The notes beneath the pieces are model-generated. The model ran no database searches. It was not told the DNA's origin and saw only the letters and a program-made list of their open reading frames with translations. This document shows positions 27,901-35,641 of a DNA stretch of 64,000 nt, piece by piece (position 1 is the first letter of the stretch; every line of letters begins with the position of its first letter). Source of the DNA: Noviherbaspirillum pedocola (GTDB lineage Bacteria; Pseudomonadota; Gammaproteobacteria; Burkholderiales; Burkholderiaceae_D); assembly GCF_016632335.1 (NCBI RefSeq), contig NZ_JAEPBG010000001.1, positions 930,001-994,000 on the forward strand, given 5' to 3'. The position numbers were made by a program, and so were the translations under genes.

Positions 27901-29648
27901 GATTGCAGAATGTCGCCTAGCGATCCTGCGTACGACGATGTTGCGCTGATCACATGTACGCCATCCGCAAGCTCAGCTTGCGTGTCAATACTGACGCTCC
28001 AATGTCCATCGCTCCCAGTAGTAGTGGATCCCAGCACATTTTTGCCGTCATACACCACGACCGTCGTGCCCGATTCGGCAGTTCCACTGAATCCCGGGTG
28101 GCTATCGTTCGTAATGTGGTCGCCCAACTGGCCGCTGTCGCGTGTAAATCCAGTAATAACCGGCGCCACGTCGTTGACATTGGTAACGGTAATTGCAACA
28201 GCCTGCCCCTGGCCGGCAAGACCATGCGCATCGGTCGCGGTTACGACGATGTGATAGACATTGTCTTGGTCTGCATCCGCCGGCGCTTCAAAATTCGGAG
28301 AAGCTCTGAACGTGACCGCGCCGGTCTGCGCGTCGATATTGAATCGCGCAGCGTCGTCGCCGCTCAGGCTGTAGGTGAAGCTGGTATCGCCAGCGTCCGC
28401 GTCGCTGGCGCCTGCCTGGTACACCACATGGGAAGTCGCGGTATTTTCAGCTTGCGACGCAGTGCTGCCGGAAGTAATGACTGGAGCGTCGTTGGTTCCA
28501 GTGATGGTCACAGTCAGCTTTTGCTGAGTGCCATCGGCAGTCTGCACCACGATGCTGTCGGTATAAGTTTTGCCGCCCACGAATTCGTTATGCGCCGAAT
28601 TCATTGTGTAAGTCCAGTGGCCACTCGCATCGATGCTGAACTTGCCGTAGCCATTTGATCCCGCCGCGTCCGTTAGCGCTACGAAGGCAGCTGAGCTGTC
28701 AACATCAGTTGCGCTTAAGGTGCCACCCGTGCCTTGAACCGCATCGGTCTCGGTAATGGAAGCGGTGCTGGTACCCGAGATTACCGCAGCGTCATTGGTG
28801 CCGTGGATCGTGACATCGATAATCTGCGATGCCGTACCATCCAGGGACTTCACCGTCAGGTAGTCATGCTTGATATCGCCTACGTTCAAGGCCTGGGTGG
28901 CGGGCGAATCATTGCTCAGCGCGTAGCTCCACTGCCCGGTATTCGAGTTGAAGCTGAAATTGCCGTAATTGCCTGCCAGGCTGGCTGGTGTCTGGAAAAT
29001 CGATTCGCCACGGTCCGCATCCTGTACGGTCAGCGTTCCGCCAACCGGGTCCCCAGGCGTCGTCATATCGGCGCTGCCGCCCTTCTCGATGATATCCTGG
29101 GGAACGTAGCCAGTGATTGTCGCCGCATCGTTCGACCCATGAATCGTCAGCGTGACATGCGCCTCGCTAAGCGTGCCATTACCCAGGCGGATCGCATATA
29201 CGAAGCTGTCGTTGACGACGTCGGTCCCCTTCAGCGAGTCAAAGCCCATTTTGTCCGTCGGGCCAGTTGCTCCAGCCGGCGCGCCGCTTATTCCATCCGG
29301 CGCGCCGAGTGCAAATTCGATTTGCCCATTGTTGATCCGCACCCAGTTGCCGGCAGTCGTTCTTTCCCATGCCGAAGTGCCATCGGAGCCGACGTCCTTG
29401 ACGATCAGGTCGAAGTCGGTCCCGCTGATTACATTGCCCTTGCCGTCGTCAATGGAATACAGGGTCTTCGCATTGCCGCCGAGGTCGTTGCTCATCACGT
29501 TGAGCATCAGCGTCTGCGTACTGACGTTGTACAGCTTCACATTGGACGTGATGTCGTTTTCGCTGAAGCTGTAAATGTCATCCACCGCCTGCGGCGTATT
29601 GCTCATGGAAATAGTGCCGGTGCTGCTGGTCGTCGTCGTGGTAGCCAT
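21939..29648 (-). CDS. Giant type I-secreted repeat adhesin (VCBS, cadherin-like and Ig-like repeats)
   Basis: This 2569-residue protein has no N-terminal signal peptide, as expected for type I secretion. The N-terminal part (about 15-500) holds VCBS-type repeats (ITGTNDAPVI, GTGGTLSATDVDSSAAF) and a cadherin-like domain (PNFEAPADADQDNVYHIVVT). About 595-1350 are nine nearly identical 84-residue Ig-like units (IATPTVALTHDTGSSNSDG to DTDTAGNTASST), followed by four divergent units to about 1690 and two further Ig-like domains. Near 2200 lies the type I target motif SGDDHLTASSGADTFVI. A beta-strand-rich tail of about 350 residues follows. A GGGAAG site precedes the ATG. The exporter genes lie upstream on the same strand. 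It is probably a cell-surface or biofilm adhesin. Confidence 0.9.
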   Translation of the reverse strand: MATTTTTSSTGTISMSNTPQAVDDIYSFSENDITSNVKLYNVSTQTLMLNVMSNDLGGNAKTLYSIDDGKGNVISGTDFDLIVKDVGSDGTSAWERTTAGNWVRINNGQIEFALGAPDGISGAPAGATGPTDKMGFDSLKGTDVVNDSFVYAIRLGNGTLSEAHVTLTIHGSNDAATITGYVPQDIIEKGGSADMTTPGDPVGGTLTVQDADRGESIFQTPASLAGNYGNFSFNSNTGQWSYALSNDSPATQALNVGDIKHDYLTVKSLDGTASQIIDVTIHGTNDAAVISGTSTASITETDAVQGTGGTLSATDVDSSAAFVALTDAAGSNGYGKFSIDASGHWTYTMNSAHNEFVGGKTYTDSIVVQTADGTQQKLTVTITGTNDAPVITSGSTASQAENTATSHVVYQAGASDADAGDTSFTYSLSGDDAARFNIDAQTGAVTFRASPNFEAPADADQDNVYHIVVTATDAHGLAGQGQAVAITVTNVNDVAPVITGFTRDSGQLGDHITNDSHPGFSGTAESGTTVVVYDGKNVLGSTTTGSDGHWSVSIDTQAELADGVHVISATSSYAGSLGDILQSQTLSLTIDTTIATPTVALTHDTGSSNSDGITKDGSLTFSDAAKDVTRSYVIDGAAPVSTYTAPMEDGPHTVKVVDTDTAGNTASSTISFTLDNTIATPTVALTHDTGSSNSDGITKDGSLTFSDAAKDVTRSYVIDGAAPVSTYTAPMEDGPHTVKVVDTDTAGNTASSTVSFTLDNTIATPTVALTHDTGSSNSDGITKDGSLTFSDAAKDVTRSYVIDGKAADSYIAPMEDGPHTVKVFDTDTAGNTASSTVSFTLDNTIATPTVALTHDTGSSNSDGITKDGSLTFSDAANDVTRSYVIDGAAPVSTYVAPMEDGPHTVKVVDTDTAGNTASSTISFTLDNTIATPTVALTHDTGSSNSDGITKDGSLTFSDAANDVTRSYVIDGAAPVSTYVAPTEDGPHTVKVVDTDTAGNTASSTISFTLDNTIATPTVALTHDTGSSNSDGITKDGSLTFSDAANDVTRSYVIDGAAPVSTYVAPTEDGPHTVKVVDTDTAGNTASSTISFTLDNTIATPTVALTHDTGSSNSDGITKDGSLTFSDAAKDVTRSYVIDGAAPVSTYTAPTEDGPHTVKVVDTDTAGNTASSTISFTLDNTIATPTVALTHDTGSSNSDGITKDGSLTFSDAAKDVTRSYVIDGAAPVSTYTAPTEDGPHTVKVVDTDTAGNTASSTISFTLDNTIATPTVALTHDTGSSNSDGITKDGSLTFSDAANDVTRSYVIDGAAPVSTYVAPTEDGPHTVKVVDTDTAGNTASSTISFTLDNTIATPTVALSHDSGIDSDRLTNNGSLNISAAAGDVSRVITVNGAAVDHYTAPTVDGTYVVQVTDTDTAGNTASSSLTFTLDKTIATPTVALSSDSGSDHTDKLTNDASLTFSTPSETVTRTYSVDGATPVSSYAVPTGDGQHTVQVTDTDAAGNTASSSITFTLDKTIATPTVALTHDTGSSSSDRLTNDASLTFSTPSEAVTRTYIVDNGTATSTYTAPTADGPHTVKVVDTDTAGNTANSSITFTLDKTIATSTVALSVDSGSDHTDKLTNDASLTFSTPSEAVTRTYSVDNGVVSSSYTAPAANGQHTVVVTDTDAAGNTASSSITFTLDKTAPAAGTLSFANLIDSGSSQTDGLTNDNAFNLRLSGQEQGASVMYEKSTDGGTTWTTTTASQSALADGNYSFHAVVTDAAGNPSTTNAISVTIDRTAPTAKATVTELSQDTGSSSSDFVTRVASQTVSGTLDTTLGSGEKVQVSADGGSTWVDATVSGKTWSAADVALSSSGTVLSVRTIDMAGNVTVGVGHGYTLDTTPPAAPTLHDVLNAKNASYDNGFTVDSGAAVSVMVNGIVLTSAQLASDFTLKSDGATDTYTAKANVFVGSETIKASATIADTAGNTSSAATLNLQHIDTTGPTVDFANNSATYSNSSKTWTLKGTYSDNASGTISIIDTATSKNNAAVGTTTVNSGAGVSWTIVDSSVDLTTGNGSNATRDSISITATDAAGNSTVIARTAPAGIAGEAINLGLSHRPEITDVLVNVSLPSGWILAGGTMHQDGSWTIQTDDLSALAVIAPSGSSGATVLNVSASWTNADGTTSTMSIADNMEVYAKGSPIFAWSGDDHLTASSGADTFVIAQPIGHDVIYKFDTAADKVDLIGYAGFHSFADVQSHLSQDAAGNAVITLGDGQVITLQGVQAAALTADNFVFDQTPTMTNTGTMALDDGTMLPLSGDIHNSGTIALNSAGSETDLLLIGNGITLQGGGHVTLSDSGANVISGTGAAVTLHNVDNTISGAGQIGAGQMSLVNEGSIIATGSNALVIDTGANTVHNSGTLEAVGSGGMHVMSAVDNTGTLWANGAELVVFGPVSGEGHGLISGSGTLEFMSASSAHANFAADAAGTLKLDDVLDFTGSVSGMDGNDKLDLGDLHFSDSLSLSYAANADGSGGKLTVSDGSHTASIALTGQYDAGSFHAAADTGSGTLVTYTPTSIATQLFDPLHQSQPTSA
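25606..27873 (-). repeat. Nine tandem 252-bp coding repeats inside the adhesin gene
   Basis: Nine in-frame units of 252 bp (84 codons) follow one another. The period can be checked on ggagcagcgcc, which recurs at 25972 and 26224 and again at 27481 and 27733. The units whose copies of that word lie at 25972 and 26224 appear identical over their full length. Units differ mainly at two places: AAKDV or AANDV, and TAPM, TAPT, VAPM or VAPT, in mosaic combinations. Four more divergent units follow on the 3' side. Confidence 0.9.
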
Positions 29649-30050
29649 CGCTTCCCCCTATCCTGGTTCCAGGGCCGGTATCCATTGCGGTTCCGGCATC
29701 GTTGATCTTGGTATTCCCATTCCTGCGTCGGAACGGATTTATTCAGACTTGAACTGCCATGCCGCGAAGTTAATCAACTTAATTACGCGCGACCATTGGA
29801 CTTTGGTACACCCGAGTTCCACAGCGCGCCGATAAAGGAACTGAATGGCGTGTGCGAGCGCCTTCCGTGGAATTGGGAGGCAATGCCGTTCCATGAGGTG
29901 CAAGAGTGAAGAAAGCTGCTGTGCGTGCGCAGGCTATGGCTGTTCGGACGGGCGTGCGCACGTAAGCACTCTGTGGGTTACAGCCAGGAGCATTAGCTGG
30001 GGCGGTGTTTGGCGCTCAGATCGGAATAAGGCGTTATAGCCGCGCGAGCA
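29649..30050. other. Spacer upstream of the adhesin gene
   Basis: About 400 bases upstream of the adhesin ATG contain no supported gene. The part near 29755-29800 is AT-rich (gaagttaatcaacttaatta) and is the most likely place for the adhesin promoter, but I cannot point to convincing hexamers. Confidence 0.4.
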
Positions 30051-30094
30051 GACCCTTCGATACGCCCACTTCGTGGCCTACTCAGGGCGAACGG
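30051..30094. repeat. REP-like imperfect palindrome
   Basis: The sequence runs from gacccttcga to gggcgaacgg and can fold: CCCT pairs with AGGG on the outside and CCAC with GTGG inside. This CCTTCGA...CTCAGGGCGAACGG layout is a common dispersed extragenic repeat of many proteobacteria. It lies between two genes and borders the 8-bp repeat array. Confidence 0.6.
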
Positions 30095-30156
30095 TATTGG
30101 GGTATCCAGGTATTGGGGTATCGAGGTATCGCGATGTCGAGGTATCGAGGTACGGG
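30093..30156. repeat. Array of eight degenerate 8-bp tandem repeats (GGTATYGR)
   Basis: Eight consecutive 8-base units read GGTATTGG, GGTATCCA, GGTATTGG, GGTATCGA, GGTATCGC, GATGTCGA, GGTATCGA and GGTACGGG. A further partial unit (GTATCGCCA) follows. The array is non-coding and lies 115 bases after the stop of the NarL-type regulator and about 445 bases before the adhesin ATG. Confidence 0.8.
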
Positions 30157-30271
30157 GTATCGCCAGGTGCTTCAAAGAGCGTATTGGGTATGGCCGCCCA
30201 TCCATAGCCGGCATCGTCGCCGGCCTCAACCACGTAGGAATCTCTAGGCGACTGCGGCGCAATCGCCCCGC

Positions 30272-30919
30272 TCAACACATTGGCGCCTCGGTGATCAGCA
30301 GCGCCAGCTTCAACCGGTCCCCAATGCGCAGCTTCCTGAAGATCTCTGTCAGGTGCGCCTTCACCGTGCGCTCGGTGATATCCAGCCGCCGCGCGATTTC
30401 CTTGTTGGATTCGCCATTGCCCACCAGGTCGGCGATCTCGCGTTCGCGCCGCGTCAGCTCCTGCAGCCTTGCCACCGCTTCGCGCCTGCCTTCGCTTTCC
30501 TCGCGCAGGCGCGCGCCGAGTTCGTCCAGCAGCCGTGGCGTCAGCGTCCTGCGTATCCAGAGTTCCCCGCGCATCACGGCAGCGACGATCTGCGCCAACT
30601 GCGACGGCGCAATGTCGTCCCTGCAGCAGCCGCGCACGCCGATGCGGAACAGCGCCAGTTCGCGGTGGTCGTCGCCGTCGGTTCCGAGCGCGACGATGCG
30701 CATGCCGGCGTGCCTTCGCAACAGCGGCGCGATTTCCATGGGCGTGCCCATTCCCGGCAACGCGAGATCGAGCAGCAGCACCTCTGGCTGCCGGCGCACC
30801 AGTTCCTCGTAGAGCCGGTCCAGGCTGGATGCCGTCGTTATCAAGCGGTCTTCCAGTCCCTGCGCCCAAGTGCCCAGCCACTGCGGCGATGGGCTTGCAA
30901 TCATGATGGCGGTGTTCAT
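30272..30919 (-). CDS. NarL/FixJ-family response regulator of the type I secretion locus
   Basis: This 215-residue protein has a receiver domain (about 1-125) with the phosphoacceptor Asp51 in EVLLLDLALPG and a LuxR-type helix-turn-helix (about 153-210) with LTRREREIADLVGNGESNKE and TERTVKAHLTEIFRKL. It probably controls transcription of this secretion locus or the adhesin. The usual receiver Lys is not at its normal place (GCCRDD), so phosphorylation may be atypical. The ATG lies one base after the hlyD stop codon, so it is translated as the last gene of the exporter operon. No partner histidine kinase gene is in the window. Confidence 0.87.
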   Translation of the reverse strand: MNTAIMIASPSPQWLGTWAQGLEDRLITTASSLDRLYEELVRRQPEVLLLDLALPGMGTPMEIAPLLRRHAGMRIVALGTDGDDHRELALFRIGVRGCCRDDIAPSQLAQIVAAVMRGELWIRRTLTPRLLDELGARLREESEGRREAVARLQELTRREREIADLVGNGESNKEIARRLDITERTVKAHLTEIFRKLRIGDRLKLALLITEAPMC

Positions 30920-30920
30920 C

Positions 30921-32318
30921 TCATCTCTCTCGCAGCGCCATGTCCCGGGTCTTGATGATCGGCTTGAGCAGATAGTGCAGCACCGTCTTGCGACCGGTCT
31001 TGATGTCCACCGTCGCCACCATGCCCGGGATGATGGCCACCGCGTCCTTGCGGCCGCTAGGGTGATTGCTCTTCGTGCGCACCCGGATAAGGTAATAGCT
31101 TTCGGGCTTCTCACCGGGCTTGTCCGGGGTGATGCTGTCGGCGCTGATCTGCTCCAGCGTGGCCGGGAAACCGCCGTAGATCGAAAAGTCGTAGGCGGTC
31201 AGCTTCACCAGCGCTTCCTGGCCGGGGTGCAGGAAGGCGATGTCGGCTGGCTTGACCTTCGCTTCGATCAGCAGCGTGTCGTCGTCGGGCACGATCTCGA
31301 TCATGTCCATGCCGGGCTGCACCACGCCGCCGACGGTGTTGATCTTGATCTGCTTGATAGTGCCGGCCAGCGGCGCGCGCACCATGGTGCGTGTCACTCG
31401 GTCGTCGAGCGCGGCATTGGCGGCGGAAAGCGCTGCCTGGTCGGCGCGGGCCTGGCTCAGGTCCTTGGCGGCATCGGCGCGGAAGCGCGCGACCAGCTCG
31501 TCGAGCTTCTGCTGCGCTTCACGCAGCGCTGACTCCAGCCGCGGGATGGCCAGCCGGGTCGCGTCGAGTTCGCCCTGCAGGTCGCTGCTCTGCCTCTCCA
31601 GGCGCAGCACTTCCATTTCCGAGACCACGCCCTGCTGCGCCATCGGCCGCATCATTGCCACTTCCTTGCCGATCAGGGCGCGGCTCTCCTGCAGTTGCGC
31701 GGCGCGCGCGCGCTTCTCGGTGAGCTCCTGCCGTTTCTGATCGAGCTGCTGCTTCAGGATCGCGAGATTGGCCTGCAGCTCGCTGCGACGGCTCAGGTAC
31801 AGCTTGCGCTCTTCCGCGATCAGGCCGGGCATGTCCTTCTCCAGCCGGGCGGCGGGTGCGAAGGGCGTGTTTTCGGCTTCGGCGCTCAGGCGCGCGATGC
31901 GGGCCAGGAGCGCCTGGTCCTTGGCCTGGCCTTCGCGCGAGGAAGCGGCGAAGCGGGTCTCGTCGATGCGCATCAGCGGCTGGTCCTTTTGCGCCTTGTC
32001 GCCAACCTTGACCATGATTTCGGAGACGATGCCGCCTTCCAGGTTCTGCACGATCTGCACCTGGCTCGAGGGAATCACCTTGCCCTCGCCGACGGCAAAT
32101 TCATCGACCTCGGTGAGCGCCGCCCAGGCGAATGCGCAGGCGACGAACAGCAGCGTCAGCCACAGGATCCAGTGGCTGAAGAAGCGCGGCCCTTCCATCA
32201 GCGCGGCGCTGGATTCGCGCATGTAGTCGGTGTCGTTCGCGGCGGGCATCATCGCGTCGATCGCGCGACGGGCGAGGCTGCGCCGCGGCTCGGGTGGAAG
32301 CTTAATTGGCTGCGACAT
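30921..32318 (-). CDS. HlyD-family periplasmic adaptor of type I secretion
   Basis: This 465-residue protein has a cytoplasmic N-terminus, one transmembrane helix (about 47-68), a first lipoyl half (QNLEGGIVSEIMVKVGD), a long coiled coil (about 140-300) and a second lipoyl/beta-barrel part (TMVRAPLAGTIKQIKINTVG). This is the membrane fusion protein layout (HlyD/LapC type) that joins the ABC exporter to the TolC-like channel. I chose the ATG at 32318 because the longer frame only adds sequence inside the upstream gene. Its start overlaps the end of the exporter gene by 17 bases, so the two are probably translationally coupled. Confidence 0.92.
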   Translation of the reverse strand: MSQPIKLPPEPRRSLARRAIDAMMPAANDTDYMRESSAALMEGPRFFSHWILWLTLLFVACAFAWAALTEVDEFAVGEGKVIPSSQVQIVQNLEGGIVSEIMVKVGDKAQKDQPLMRIDETRFAASSREGQAKDQALLARIARLSAEAENTPFAPAARLEKDMPGLIAEERKLYLSRRSELQANLAILKQQLDQKRQELTEKRARAAQLQESRALIGKEVAMMRPMAQQGVVSEMEVLRLERQSSDLQGELDATRLAIPRLESALREAQQKLDELVARFRADAAKDLSQARADQAALSAANAALDDRVTRTMVRAPLAGTIKQIKINTVGGVVQPGMDMIEIVPDDDTLLIEAKVKPADIAFLHPGQEALVKLTAYDFSIYGGFPATLEQISADSITPDKPGEKPESYYLIRVRTKSNHPSGRKDAVAIIPGMVATVDIKTGRKTVLHYLLKPIIKTRDMALRER

Positions 32319-34479
32319 GGATCTTTCCTCCCGCCAGCGCGGCCAGCACCGCTTCCTTGGGCCCATCGGCCACGACCCTGCCCTGCTCGATGACGATGAC
32401 GCGGTTGACCAGCGACAGCAGCGATGCGCGATGCGAGATCAGGATCAGCGTGCGGCCGTCCAGTTGCGCGGCAAGGCGCGCCTTGAATTGTTCTTCGGTG
32501 CGGCTGTCCATGGCGCTGCTCGGCTCGTCCAGCAGCAGCACCGGCGGCGCCATCAGCTCGGCTCTCGCGATCGCGATCGCCTGGCGCTGGCCGCCCGAGA
32601 TGCGTTCGCCGCGCTCGCCGACCTGCAGGTCAAAGCCTTGCGCGCTGCGGCTGGTGAAGTCGGTGACGCCGCCGATGGCGGCCGCGCGCAGCACCGCGGC
32701 ATCGTCGGCATACGGCGCGCCAAGCACGATGTTGTCGCGCACGCTGCCGTAGAAGAGCGTGATGTCCTGCGGCACATGGCCGATGCCGCGGCGCAGCGCG
32801 GCCGGGTCGAGCTGGCGCAGGTCGGTGCCGTCAACCAATACCGCGCCTTCTGCCGGCGCATACAGGCCAAGGATCAGTTTCTCCAACGTAGTCTTGCCCG
32901 AGCCGATGCGGCCGATGATGGCCACCCTTTCGCCGGGCGCGATCGAGAACGACACGCCGGACAGCGCGTCATGGCTCTGCTCCGGATAGCGGAAGCTGAC
33001 ATTGCGGAATTCGATTGCGCCATGGATCTCGGGGCGATGCACGAAGTCCCTGTCGGCCGGGCGCTCGGATGGCAGGTTCATCAGCCGGTTCATCGATTTC
33101 AACGCATCGCGCGACTGGTGGTAGCGGGTCAAAAGGCCAGCTACCTGCGACAGCGGTGACAGCGCGCGGCCGATCAGCGTGGTGCAGGCGATCAGGGCGC
33201 CGGTGGTGAGCTTGTCGTCGGCGATCAGGTAGACGCCGTACAGGATCACCGCGACATAGGCGAGTTGCTGCACCCAGGTCGAGAAGTTGACCACGCAGGA
33301 GGCGAGAAAGCGCGATTTCAGCGCATGCTTGCCGATGTGGCCGAGCAGCTGTTCCCACTTGCGCTGCATCGCCCCTTCCGCGCCATGGACCTTGATGGTT
33401 TCCATGCCCACCAGGCTTTCGATCAGCGTGGCCTGGCGCTGCGACGCGAGCTTGCTGCTTTCCTGGACGATGCGCACCAGCGGCATTTGCAGCGCCATCG
33501 CAAAGCCGACGATGAGCGGCACGGCGGCCACCGGAATCCAGGCCAGCGGGCCGCCGATCCAGGCCATCGCGATGATGAAGATGAAGACGAAGGGCAGGTC
33601 GATCGCTGCGGTGATGGTGGCCGAGGTCGCGAATTCGCGGAAGGCTTCGAATTCCTGCAGGTTGGAAGCGAAGGCGCCGACCGAGGCCGGGCGCGCGGCA
33701 TGCTGCATGCCGAGCACCTTTTCGAAGATGCTGGCGGACAGCACCACGTCGAGTTTTTTGCCGGCGACGTCGATGAAATACCCGCGCAGCGCGCGGATGA
33801 CGAGGTCGAAGGTCAGGACCATGGTCACGCCGATGGCCAGCGCCCACAGCGTTTCGGTCGCATGGTTAGGCACTACGCGGTCATACACGTTCATCGAGAA
33901 CAGGGGCATGACCAGCGCGAACAAATTGATCAGCACCGAGGCGATCAGCACTTCGGCATAGATCGGCCAGGCCTTGACGGCGACGCCCCAGAACCAGTGC
34001 GCGCGCGGCACGGCGCTGTCCTGGGTGCGGGCATCGAAGCGGTGCGCCGGCCGCACGAAGATGGCGTGGCCGGTGCAGCGTTGCGCCAGTTCATCGGGCA
34101 CGATGTCCTGTATACCGGTGCCTGATTCGGGAAGCAGGATGCGAGCCTGGCCTGCCTCGATGCCGAGCAGCACGCAGGCCTGCCTGCCGTGCAGCAGCAA
34201 CACTGCCGGCAACACCAGGCTGGAGATGTCTTTGAGGGGACGCTTAACCAACTTGGCGGAATAGCCGATGCGCTGCGCGGCGCGGATGAACAGTGCGGGC
34301 GTCAGGCCATGGTCGACCAGCGGCAGCCCCGCGGTGAGCGTATCGGCGGAAACCGGTTTGTTATGCAAGCGGGTCAGCGCAAGCAGGCAGCCCAGCAGGG
34401 GGTCGTCGGCCATGCTTGCGGCGGGAGGCAAATCCCAGGCGCCGTCTTCATCGACGGCAAGCGCGTTCGTCTGCTGCAT
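32302..34479 (-). CDS. Type I secretion ABC exporter with C39-like domain (LapB/LssB type)
   Basis: This 725-residue protein has an N-terminal C39 peptidase-like domain (about 25-150), six membrane helices (about 165-450) and an ATP-binding domain (about 485-715). Walker A reads GRIGSGKTT, the signature ISGGQRQAIAIARA and Walker B PVLLLDEPSSAMD, followed by the switch His in LILISHRASL. The C39-like domain lacks the usual catalytic Cys environment (DDPLLGCLLALTRLH), as in LapB/LssB exporters of large RTX-type adhesins, where it binds the substrate without cutting it. It is first in a run with hlyD and the regulator. The adhesin at 21939 is the obvious cargo. Confidence 0.92.
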   Translation of the reverse strand: MQQTNALAVDEDGAWDLPPAASMADDPLLGCLLALTRLHNKPVSADTLTAGLPLVDHGLTPALFIRAAQRIGYSAKLVKRPLKDISSLVLPAVLLLHGRQACVLLGIEAGQARILLPESGTGIQDIVPDELAQRCTGHAIFVRPAHRFDARTQDSAVPRAHWFWGVAVKAWPIYAEVLIASVLINLFALVMPLFSMNVYDRVVPNHATETLWALAIGVTMVLTFDLVIRALRGYFIDVAGKKLDVVLSASIFEKVLGMQHAARPASVGAFASNLQEFEAFREFATSATITAAIDLPFVFIFIIAMAWIGGPLAWIPVAAVPLIVGFAMALQMPLVRIVQESSKLASQRQATLIESLVGMETIKVHGAEGAMQRKWEQLLGHIGKHALKSRFLASCVVNFSTWVQQLAYVAVILYGVYLIADDKLTTGALIACTTLIGRALSPLSQVAGLLTRYHQSRDALKSMNRLMNLPSERPADRDFVHRPEIHGAIEFRNVSFRYPEQSHDALSGVSFSIAPGERVAIIGRIGSGKTTLEKLILGLYAPAEGAVLVDGTDLRQLDPAALRRGIGHVPQDITLFYGSVRDNIVLGAPYADDAAVLRAAAIGGVTDFTSRSAQGFDLQVGERGERISGGQRQAIAIARAELMAPPVLLLDEPSSAMDSRTEEQFKARLAAQLDGRTLILISHRASLLSLVNRVIVIEQGRVVADGPKEAVLAALAGGKIHVAAN

Positions 34480-34938
34480 GGGGCGGGTCTTTATTCAGAA
34501 ATCCTGTTGTGTGCTGCTGTTTTGCGGACCGCCGTCGGTTGGATCGATCTGGGTTGCATACCGCCGCTGAGGCACTGTTGTGGCATCGAATGTCAAACGC
34601 CAGCAGGCAAATGTCACATCGTCGAGCGCCATTTTATGTAAGTCGTCTGTCAGACAAATCGCACATTGCTACCGAAATTTGTAGGAATTTTGCACCATGC
34701 TTACTGGAAGACAATAGGAGATTCGTACTAGATTTCAGTACGTTTGCATGTTGTTCGCAGATGGCGCTCCTAAAGGCGCAGGCTTCCTGAGAAAGCGAAA
34801 TTTCTTTTACGAAACATGAGATCGGTTTTGCAGGCCCGGACCGCAAGCCAAGGCGACGGCAGAATGAAGCGGCGTTCCACGAGGGAATGGAATGTGTGGG
34901 GAAAGCCGAAATTGGATTTTGATTTCAACGATCCGATC
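34480..34938 (-). promoter_or_regulatory. Upstream region of the type I exporter operon, with two inverted repeats
   Basis: No gene is supported in these 459 bases. They must hold the exporter operon promoter if the adjoining insertion remnant does not supply it. Two inverted repeats stand out: GTCTG-T-CAGAC at 34645-34655, and CGTACT-N7-AGTACG at 34724-34742. Either could be a regulator site. I found no sigma-54 type element and no promoter with convincing hexamers. Confidence 0.3.
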
Positions 34939-35641
34939 GACTCTGTTGCATAAATCGACGAGGCGGCACTGCGTCGGGTACTCATGTAGCCTAGGCGCAT
35001 GAAACCCGCTCCCCGGAAGTACCAAACGACGAACTGGAAGATGTATAACGCGGCATTGAAAGCGCGCGGCTCGCTGCTGATCTGGCTCGACCCTGCAATG
35101 AACTGGCAGGGCCGAGCCACTGGCAAGCGCGGGCGGAGTCCATGCTTCAGTGACGAAGCGATTCAGTTCTGCCTGAGCATCAAGTGTCTGTTCAATCTGC
35201 CGTTGCGTCAGGCCATGGCAGATTGCCAGTGTCAGCGCCGATGGCGCTTATGACACCAAGGCCTGTCATGAAACCATCGCGCTACGCCAGGCGCACGCCG
35301 TCATCCCTACCCGAAGAAATGCCAAGCCCTGGAAGACGAATCGCCCTGGCGCGCAGGCGCGTAATGAGATCCTGCGAGCGACGCGCCGACTTGGACGCAC
35401 GATATGGAAAACTGGAGTGGCTATCATCGACGAAGTCTCGTCGAAACGAAAATGCGCTGCTTCAAGCTCCTTGGCGAGCGCATCCGAGCGCGGGACTTCG
35501 ATCGTCAAGTGGCCGAATTGCAGGTGCGTGCCGCTTTGCTGAATCGCTTCACGCGTCTTGGCACGCCCGTCACGATCCCTATGCCATAAGTCCGCCTGCA
35601 AAAGAGCAAACTCGCCCTTTACTTATTTGTACAACAAAGCC
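34939..35641 (+). mobile_element. Internally deleted IS5-family insertion sequence remnant
   Basis: The element is bounded by imperfect inverted repeats: GACTCTGTTGCATAAAT at 34939-34955 and the complement of GGCTTTGTTGTACAAAT ending at 35641 (13 of 17 positions agree). The repeats resemble IS5-group ends. The transposase gene inside has lost its middle third to half and is frameshifted. The element is about 700 bp against roughly 1.1-1.2 kb for intact members. No clear target duplication is seen (gatc on the left, caga on the right). Confidence 0.8.
34999..35589 (+). pseudogene. IS5-family transposase, deleted and frameshifted
   Basis: The N-terminal part (34999-35220) encodes a typical IS5 start: KYQTTNWKMYNAALKARGSL, then GRSPCFSDEAIQFCLSIKCL. 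After LPLRQAMA the sequence jumps to the C-terminal region, which reads GAYDTKACHETIALRQAHAV and IPTRRNAKPWK in another frame. It then moves into the frame at 35404, WSGYHRRSLVETKMRCFKLL to LNRFTRLGTPVTI. The central part, which should carry the first catalytic Asp, is missing, so the protein cannot be active. Confidence 0.85.
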
